Program-made: the position numbers and the translations under genes
Origin: Lutjanus erythropterus
Lineage: Eukaryota; Chordata; Actinopteri; Lutjaniformes; Lutjanidae
DNA length: 64,000 nucleotides
Assembly: GCA_020091685.1 (NCBI GenBank)
Contig: CM034607.1
Coordinates: 36,638,510-36,702,509 of the forward strand
Direction: 5' to 3'
Shown here: one piece after another, positions 57,848 through 64,000 of the stretch
Position numbering within the stretch: the stretch's first letter is position 1
Layout of the letters: each line of letters starts with the position of its first letter
Notes under the pieces: generated by a model
The model's database searches: none
What the model saw: the letters and a program-made list of their open reading frames with translations, nothing else
What the model was told of the DNA's origin: nothing

Positions 57848-59364
57848 TCAAAGACACTTGTGACTTTTGACTTGATAATACCAAGTGAATCTTTTGTCAC
57901 AAACACTGCAGCTGTATCGTTTTTCCCCTGTGTGGATCACCATGTGCTGTGTCAGGTATCTTTCAATTGCAAATCTTTTACCACAAAACAAGCAGCCATA
58001 GGGTTTCTCTCTGGTATGAGTTCTCATGTGTGCCTTCAGACGGTGCTTACTCACAAATCCTCTCCCACACTGAGAGCAGCTGAATGATTTGCCGACAGTA
58101 TGAAACTGTGGGGACTCGCTGCCACACTTGTGACTTTTGAGCTGACAACGCCAGGTGAATCGTTCACCGCAAACGCTGCAGCTAAATGGCTTCTCCCCTG
58201 TGTGAGTTCTCATGTGAGATTTTAAATGTGCGTTCCGCGAAAAACATTTATGGCAAAGTGAACAGCTGAAAAGTTTTTCTCCTGTGTGGGTTCTCACATG
58301 TCTCTTTAGATCGAATTTGCAGTCAAATCTTTCTCCACACTCAGAACAGCTGAATGGTTTCTTGTCAGTGTCATTATTGTCATTATGTTTCAGACAGTTT
58401 AAACCTGACTGAGGTTCTCTGGTCTCTTCCCAGTCACCATCACTGACTTCAGTCTCAGGCTCAGAAGAGTCTGCAGTCTTGTCTTTAGTAAAAGGTTGTA
58501 AAAGTGTATCTAGATGTGAGTTCCTGGCTGCTTCTGGTCCTCCACAGTCCTCTCCATCAGCTTCTGTTTTTATCTGTTCAGTGGAGCTGCTGGTTGGAGG
58601 TTCTGTCTCTCTCTTCTCCTCAATTTGACTCGGATGAAGCTGTGACGATGGACGATTAACACAGTGATGCTTTTTCTGCTGACAACGCAAAGTGAATCCT
58701 CTCTCACAAACGCTGCAGCTGAACAGTTTCTCTCCTGTGTGATGGGTCATGTGTTGTGTCAGACTTGTCTTGTGTGTAAATCTTTTACCGCAAACAGGAC
58801 AACTAAATGGTTTCTCTCCAATGTGAATTCTCATGTGTTTCACTTTTGTTTTGCTGCCGAATGTTTTTACAAACTCCAAACAGAATGACTTCTCATCAGT
58901 GTTACATCTCAAGTCACTTACTGGGACATGGGAGTTTAAAACTGACTGAGGTTCTCTGGTCTCCTTCCAACCATCAGTTTTCAGTTCAGAAGAGTCTTCA
59001 GTCTTGTCTTCAGTATCAGGTGTTAAATGTGTAAATGTGTCCAGATGTGAGTTCCTGTGTGGTTCTGGTCCTCCACAGTCCTCTCCATCAGCTTCCCTTT
59101 CCATCTGTTCAGTTTGTCTTTGATGAAGCTGCGAAGACTGAAGTTTCTCTTCATTGTCATATTCACTCTTCACAGGGACATGAGTGAATGTTAACTTGGT
59201 GATATCAGCCTCCTCCAGCCCTTGAAGCTGCTTTCCTTCCTGATTGGTCCAGACTTCCTCCTGTTCCTCTTTAATGTGTCGAGACTCTGGGTCCTCCTGG
59301 TCCAGACTGGGGCTCCACTCCTGCTGCTCCTCTTCACCAGCTGCCTCTTTAGGGGCATCTGAGG
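57848..59364 (-). CDS. C2H2 zinc-finger protein, unit E, large exon (two modules, 9 fingers)
   Basis: The exon follows TTTGTGTTTCAG (ends 59365) and opens in phase 1 as [20 protein letters not shown]; the DVQQLL opening of the other units is replaced. With the intact first exon (61638-61830) the product is 569 residues. Layout: acidic module ([21 protein letters not shown]); three fingers, the first degenerate ([17 protein letters not shown]); a second module ([20 protein letters not shown]); then six fingers. Fingers 3, 6 and 9 end H-x-C type (KKHHC, KSHKC, KSHKC). The protein stops immediately after the last, KSHKCL. Predicted nuclear DNA-binding role, target unknown. Candidate polyadenylation signal not clear. 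Confidence 0.91.
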
Positions 59365-59621
59365 CTGAAACACAAACATACAGCAATTTGCATGAATCTT
59401 AACAATAACTGTGATAACTGGCTAAATTATCACAGTTCAGTTGTTGCTTTCACCTCCATCAAGTGAAACCCTGACCATGACTTTGGGTACATTCACTGGT
59501 GTAACTAAAACTGAGCAGGTTTGTCATCACAGAAACAGATCATAAAATTGTGATATTTATTTTATTATTTTATATTTATTTTATTTATTGTAACTTTGAT
59601 GACATCTGTTGTGTCAACCTC

Positions 59622-59657
<36 letters not shown>

Positions 59658-59665
59658 CACACACA
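59622..59665. repeat. (CA)n microsatellite in the intron of unit E
   Basis: About 22 CA units with one CG interruption. Confidence 0.92.
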
Positions 59666-59958
59666 GATCTGCTCAGCTCACCAGAGCAGCTCTGTGTCCT
59701 GTTTGTCTGTGACTCAGGCTTCAGTGCAGACAAGCTGTTACTCAGGACTTGTAACCTACCAGAAAGTGCTGTGGGCGGGACATTGAGTGAGACAACAGAG
59801 TGTAGAATTATATTCTATACAAGGGTTTTATTTATCATTATACAACATGGTTTTATATCAAGATCTTGTTGTAGACTGATTGATTAGGTTGTATCTCATA
59901 TTATAGAATACTATAATACAGTAGAGTATAATATTAGATTTATATGATATGGTATTAT

Positions 59959-60342
59959 TACAGCTGCAATGATTAATCAATTATTAACTGCCCATAACTA
60001 TTTTGATAACTGATTAATTGTTTTGTGATTTTTTTTTTTTTTTTTTCAAAGTCAAAATTCTCTCATTTGAGCTTCTTAAATGTGAATATTTTCTGGTTTC
60101 TGAGGACAACATCTTGGACTTTGAGAAAAAACTGATCAATATTTTTCATCATCTTCTGATATTTTATGGACCAAACAACTAGTCAGTCAAGAAAGTAATC
60201 AATGCATTGATCAATAATGAAAATAAATCTTACAGAAAAGACTTGAAAAATATTTTTCCACTGGTAAGATTGTGACAGGATTAACTGAGGAAATGATCGA
60301 GACATTAATCAACGTTGAAAATAATCGTTAGTTGCAGCCCTA
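59959..60342. mobile_element. hAT MITE of a common teleost family
   Basis: The left end is TACAGCTGCAATGATTAATC and the right end is AATCGTTAGTTGCAGCCCTA. Internal CTTAAATGTGAATATTTTCT, GGTTTCTGAGGACAACATCT and TATGGACCAAACAACTAG are familiar from fish hAT MITEs. Flanking octamers GGTATTAT and AGTATCCT are only partly alike, so any TSD has diverged. Confidence 0.75.
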
Positions 60343-60349
60343 AGTATCC

Positions 60350-60410
60350 TTCTTCTTCTTCTTCTTCTTCTTCTTCTTCTTCTCATTATCATCATCATCA
60401 TCATCATTAT
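60350..60410. repeat. (TTC)n followed by (ATC)n microsatellite
   Basis: About 11 TTC units, then about six ATC units. Confidence 0.92.
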
Positions 60411-61579
60411 TATATATTATTATTATCTGTGACTAAAGACAGATAAAGGCTGTGACATAAAAGGCCAAGTTAACCCTAACCCCATCTTATTTTTCTTTCT
60501 TGTTGATCCAAAAAAAAAAAAAAAAGATCTGATCCATGACTCAAAGTCTGATACAATCTAAACTGTGAGTTTTGTGATCTGTTTCAGCCTGAGTAACTAT
60601 ATGTTCATGTGGGTTAACCAGGTGTATGAACAGCTGGGCCTGCGTGATAGAACAATACCGATATATACTGACGACAGATACATCATCAATAGCAATAAAA
60701 AAAAAATTAATAAACAGTTCAGTAGTTTCACTTCCATCCAAACCATCATGAAAGAGGATAATGGAGCTACGAGTGAGACATGAACAGCCAATCATTTAAC
60801 AGGCGACAACAGCAGAAACTGTGTGGGCTGAAAAACTGAGTTGAGATAATAAAGGACAGATCCGTTCACCAATGCAGCATGATTTTTGGTTTTCTTTCTA
60901 AGATGTACAGCTCAGAGGTTGAGGAGCTCAGACATCAGGATGGAGCTCCTTCATGTTGACGAGGTTCAGGTGTCGTGTCGAAATTGAGAAGTGGCAGACG
61001 CCATGTAACTGGTGTTTCAGCAGCATATGTCGATCTGTAGAGTGGTACACCGCTTGTTTAGTGGCATAACTGATGTCAACAGTGGTGTATGACACTCAGG
61101 TTCCTCTGGCACGTGTCACTTCCCTAACGGCAGGTGCCACTCTGACTGTAAGGCTGTCACCTTGATGCATATCCACTGTAGACACTGGCATATGCCACTG
61201 AATGAACAGCGTACCATCAGAAAATATTTTTCTGATCAGATATTGGTCAAATACATTTTTTTTTAAACAAGAATTAATGATAAATCAATTGATTAGTCAA
61301 TTGATTAATGATAAATCAATTGACTAATCAAAAAAAATAATTGTTAGATGCAGCCCTGGCACGAACACTTAAGAGATGAAATGGTGTTCTTTTTATTTTG
61401 AAATCTGGATTTATTATCCAGTGTATACTCAGTAATAATGTTACAGTCAGTAAACAGTCAGTAAACAGTGTGGCAGCCTGTTTCCTGTCACACTGACTGG
61501 TTCAGTTACCGTAAAGTAGAGAATAGAGGCGCTCTGCTGTTTGCTGTCAGTAGATCCAGAGTGTGAGTAGTGATGAGTG

Positions 61580-61617
61580 TGTGATCAGTGATCAGAGCTG
61601 ATCGATCAGTGATCAGT
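61580..61617. promoter_or_regulatory. GATC-rich palindromic element, unit E copy
   Basis: GTGATCAGTGATCAGAGCTG then ATCGATCAGTGATCAG immediately 3' of the first-exon donor, as in the other minus-strand units. Confidence 0.45.
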
Positions 61618-61637
61618 GAGTGAGTGTGGGTCCAAAC

Positions 61638-61830
61638 CTGCTCTGTGTAACCGAAGTTGAGGGTTGAAAACAGCGTCCAGTAGTCTCCGTTGTCTCTCGT
61701 TCTCCTCTTTTGAACGACAAAGTGTCTCCTCGTACTCTGCTATCGTTCTTTCAAACAGACCAAATATGTCTTCAGCAGCCGCAGTTAGTCGCTGCTTCAC
61801 CAACGCTCTCAACATCTGGACTGTAGACAT
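61638..61830 (-). CDS. ZNF unit E, first exon (coiled-coil-like), intact
   Basis: ATG at 61828-61830 starts MSTVQMLRALVKQRLTAAAE and the exon ends ..LRLHRA plus one base before GTTTGG. It is 193 nt, phase 1, and joins in frame to 59364. Its protein sequence equals the unit C copy while the surrounding DNA differs, so it is recently duplicated or under constraint. The 61440-61560 segment downstream matches 8310-8405 near unit A (GTGTGGCAGCCTGTTTC, TAGAGAATAGAGGCGCTCTG), so A and E share the larger duplicated block. Confidence 0.88.
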
Positions 61831-61833
61831 TTT

Positions 61834-61915
61834 CACACACACACACACACTCACACACACACTCACACACACACACACTCACACCGACGCTCTGAAAACG
61901 ACACACACACACACA
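61834..61915. repeat. (CA)n microsatellite with TCAC interruptions 5' of the unit E start codon
   Basis: CA units broken by three CTCACA interruptions and an ACCGACGCTCTGAAAACGAC gap. It is the most degenerate of the five start-codon CA tracts. Confidence 0.9.
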
Positions 61916-61979
61916 GTTTATCCTAACACGCACTTTATGATCACAGATGTGAGCGCGTTGTCAAGCTTAACAAGCTAGA

Positions 61980-62235
61980 CGCCATTTTGCAGCTCGTGTC
62001 TCTATGGTAACCCTAAACCCGCGAAAGATCTCGCGAGAGTGACAGTTTTAATCCAAACCTGATCTTTGTTTGACTCTAATCAGATGTTTTCTGGTTATAA
62101 ACCTGCATAGATTTGAACCACAGACAGTGACACGTTACGAAACATTATTCATTTGTACAACGAGTACAACATAGAAACAACGCATACAAATCTCGCGAGA
62201 CTTTAGAAACACCAAGGGTTCCCTTCTAGACCAGA
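61980..62235 (-). promoter_or_regulatory. Promoter block of unit E: YY1-like site and two TCTCGCGAGA palindromes
   Basis: Minus-strand CAAAATGGCG at 61980-61989 (150 bp upstream of the ATG), TCTCGCGAGA at 62029-62038 and again at 62191-62200, then GGGTTCCCTTCTAGACC. Layout and flanks match the block at 49320-49520. There is no TATA box at a fitting place, so a dispersed-start promoter driven by the CGCG palindrome is the likely type. Confidence 0.7.
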
Positions 62236-62604
62236 ACGGTTTTACTCCAACTTAATTGAGGAAAATCAATAAATTCATTAATGGACTTGATTGTTCATGT
62301 TCCAGTTTTTCGCTATAAAAGTTCTAAATAGACTTCAGAGTATAAAAGTCATATTAAAATAAATTCAAATGTACATCAAATTAAGGAAAGGAGAGAATAA
62401 AAACAAAATCATCCAGGTTCTGCTAAATAATTGTGGTAAATTTGAATGTTCAATAATAGTCGAATAAAAATATTTACAGGGGAGAATTGTTTGTCATGTC
62501 ATCATCATGTGAAGAATTTTTGGTATGTTTTAATTCTGAAAATATTGATGTGCTCATTAATATTTTCAGCTGTTTTTTTTTAAATCACATATGGGAATAC
62601 ACAG

Positions 62605-62735
62605 GCTTGGGAGTAACTGATTATATGTAACTGGATTACGTATTTTTTTTAAGGTAATTGTGTTCTGTTACAGTTGGAGATTAAAAAAAATGATGTAGTC
62701 ACATTTCAGATACAGTTCATAAAGAAGATTTTGGA
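62605..62735 (+). repeat. Dispersed repeat (GGAGTAACTGATTATATGTA type)
   Basis: TTGGGAGTAACTGATTATAT, GTAACTGGATTACGT and GTTCTGTTACAGTTGGAGAT are words of a repeated fish element that also carries AGTTAC motifs. The open frame at 62674-62862 starts inside it. Confidence 0.5.
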
Positions 62736-62939
62736 AATAGACCCCGAGCTGCAACCTGATACGGACCTGCAGGGGGAAGCAATGAGCCGCAAGACGTTCA
62801 GTCTGCCGGAAATTCATGAGAAGAAGAAGACGCTGTTTCCAGCAAGATGGTGCAGAGTCTGAGCAACTCCATTTAAAGTCGTTATATAACTATAAAATGT
62901 TTATATAACATATAAAGTATAACTTCCCGAGAAGATCTT

Positions 62940-63480
62940 TTACTGGAAGTGTAGTTGATTCTACTGAATTTGCAGCATCTTGGGACAGATGTTCACTTCT
63001 GTTGGATTCCAGCACATACAGGAATTTAGGGAAATGAGACAGTGGACAAACTGGCTAAAAGTGCAGTAAATAAAATGGAAATAATGTGTTAGAACTTTGT
63101 TTTGGGAGAGGAGAAGCAAAATCAATCATCAGACAGGGAATTATGACAAAATGGCAGGAAATATGGAACAATGATACAAAGGGTAGGGAATATTACAAAA
63201 TTCTGTCAGAGTTAAAAGGCTGTGAGGGAAATGTAGGAAAGATGATGTGACTTACTCTAGGATTAGATTAGGACATACAGGATTAAATTGTACATTATTT
63301 ATCATGAAAAAGGTAGAATCAGATAAATGTGAAACTTGTGGATGTTGAACATGTTGTATTTGGATGTAGGAAATTCATTGCAGAAAGGAAAAGGCTGAAG
63401 GACAGGCTGGTCAAAGTGGGAAAGGTATGGAGCACTAAAGAGAACCAGGCTCAGGTTCAGAGGGCTTTACTTACAGTTCA
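62940..63480 (+). mobile_element. LINE RNase H-domain fossil (I-group type)
   Basis: One frame reads CWIPAHTGI, a stop, then GNETVDKLAKSAVNKMEIM. W[IV]P[AG]H.GI.GNE.AD.LAK is the RNase H domain end found in I-group LINEs. Further on, RLGHTGLNCTL-like and CETCGC..EHVVFGCRKF-like segments match the zinc-knuckle and C-terminal region. Stops and frameshifts show decay. Confidence 0.78.
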
Positions 63481-63534
63481 CATATGAAACAGGTTTAACG
63501 TCCAGAATATGATTTTTTTTTCTTTTCTCTTGGA

Positions 63535-64000
63535 AAAATGCCTGTGAATATTCTCATTCATCCAGGTCATAGTTATCTTAGGGCATTAAATCGATCGCAA
63601 CTGGACTGGTAAAATTGTCTTGGAAGACGTTTCGCCTCTCATCCATGCAGGCTTCATCAGTTCATGTTCATCAGACTAGATTGCTCTAGTCTGATGAACA
63701 GTAGTTGGATTCAATCATTTATCCTCTAAGAGAGGCCTCCTCCAGACCAAGAATGGTTTCACTCCCTATTGTGAGGCCTAACGACAGTCGTTTGGGTTGA
63801 GTGGGGTGAAACCCCAGTGAGCCAACAACAGTCGCTGGGGGGGTCTCACTCGTTAGTGTTCCATTCTGTTCTAACGATGGTCATTGGAGGCACCTGGAGC
63901 CAGGTGTGGCTGGACTGTGTTGTTAGTTTTAGAGGCTAAATTGTTGAATCTTTTGGGAAGGGATGAAAGGACAGCATTGTAAGTTGGGGATAGGTGGTGT
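63535..64000 (+). repeat. Dispersed teleost repeat (TGGAAGACGTTTCGCCTCTC type)
   Basis: It contains CTCATTCATCCAGGTCATAG, TTGTCTTGGAAGACGTTTCG, CCTCTCATCCATGCAGGCTT and CATCAGTTCATGTTCATCAG. I recognise this as a high-copy fish retroelement-associated repeat, possibly Penelope-like or a LINE 3' region; class uncertain. A short inverted repeat, CAGACTAGA / TCTAGTCTG, lies at about 63672-63694. It continues to the window end. Confidence 0.5.

Larger units (their letters stand above)
59370..61637 (-). other. Intron of ZNF unit E
   Basis: It contains a (CA)n tract (59622-59665), a hAT MITE (59959-60342), (TTC)n and (ATC)n tracts (60350-60410), a (A)15 run near 60520 and hAT-like remnants at 61220-61360. 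No coding exon was seen. Confidence 0.6.

Noticed and set aside
57758-59034. Plus-strand open frames opposite unit E
   Set aside because: Shadows of the finger-coding minus strand.
60565-60783. Small + strand open frame in the intron of unit E
   Set aside because: Low-complexity Lys/Asn end, no motif and no splice support.

Overview
The window looks like nuclear DNA of a teleost fish, probably a percomorph. It has split genes with GT-AG introns, dense (CA)n microsatellites, fish-type hAT, Tc1 and LINE debris, a tRNA-derived SINE and a large C2H2 zinc-finger (ZNF) cluster. The left edge holds the last coding exon of a CART neuropeptide precursor gene (1104-1211, + strand). The remaining protein-coding content is the ZNF cluster and one relative of it.

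The cluster has five minus-strand units, called A to E here: A 5008-8720, B 10931-14375, C 35517-43315, D 45684-about 50862, E 57848-61830. One very large plus-strand gene, P, spans 16823-28032. Each unit follows the same plan. A short first exon encodes a coiled-coil-like segment of about 60 residues and ends in phase 1. A phase-1 intron follows. One large exon then carries an acidic module and arrays of C2H2 fingers. The acidic module has consensus cores [45 protein letters not shown] and NSHPDTHL. Inside the large exon the module and finger array are reiterated: about 30 fingers in P, 10 in C, 9 in E, 11 in D and 5 in A. C, E and P have intact spliced frames. B is a pseudogene. A and D have damaged copies of the coiled-coil exon.

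The most unusual gene is on the + strand at about 51365-53307. A pogo/Tigger-type transposase (Brinker-like and CENP-B-like DNA-binding regions, then a DDE domain with its acidic triad present) is followed by a consensus splice donor. That donor joins in frame to an exon encoding the cluster's acidic module with no zinc fingers. The module is rich in Psi-K-x-E SUMO-consensus motifs, so the predicted product is a transposase-derived DNA-binding protein with a SUMO-consensus tail.

Upstream of units D and E lie duplicated promoter-like blocks with the palindrome TCTCGCGAGA. A decayed copy sits inside the long intron of C, and an inverted copy faces the transposase gene. Units A, C and E also share a YY1-like CAAAATGGCG site, and all five minus-strand units have a (CA)n/(TG)n tract directly against the start codon. 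The rest of the window is introns and intergenic sequence with mobile-element remnants: hAT elements with 8-bp target duplications, an L2-type LINE split by a hAT, a LINE reverse transcriptase fossil, a LINE RNase H fossil and a Tc1 fossil.
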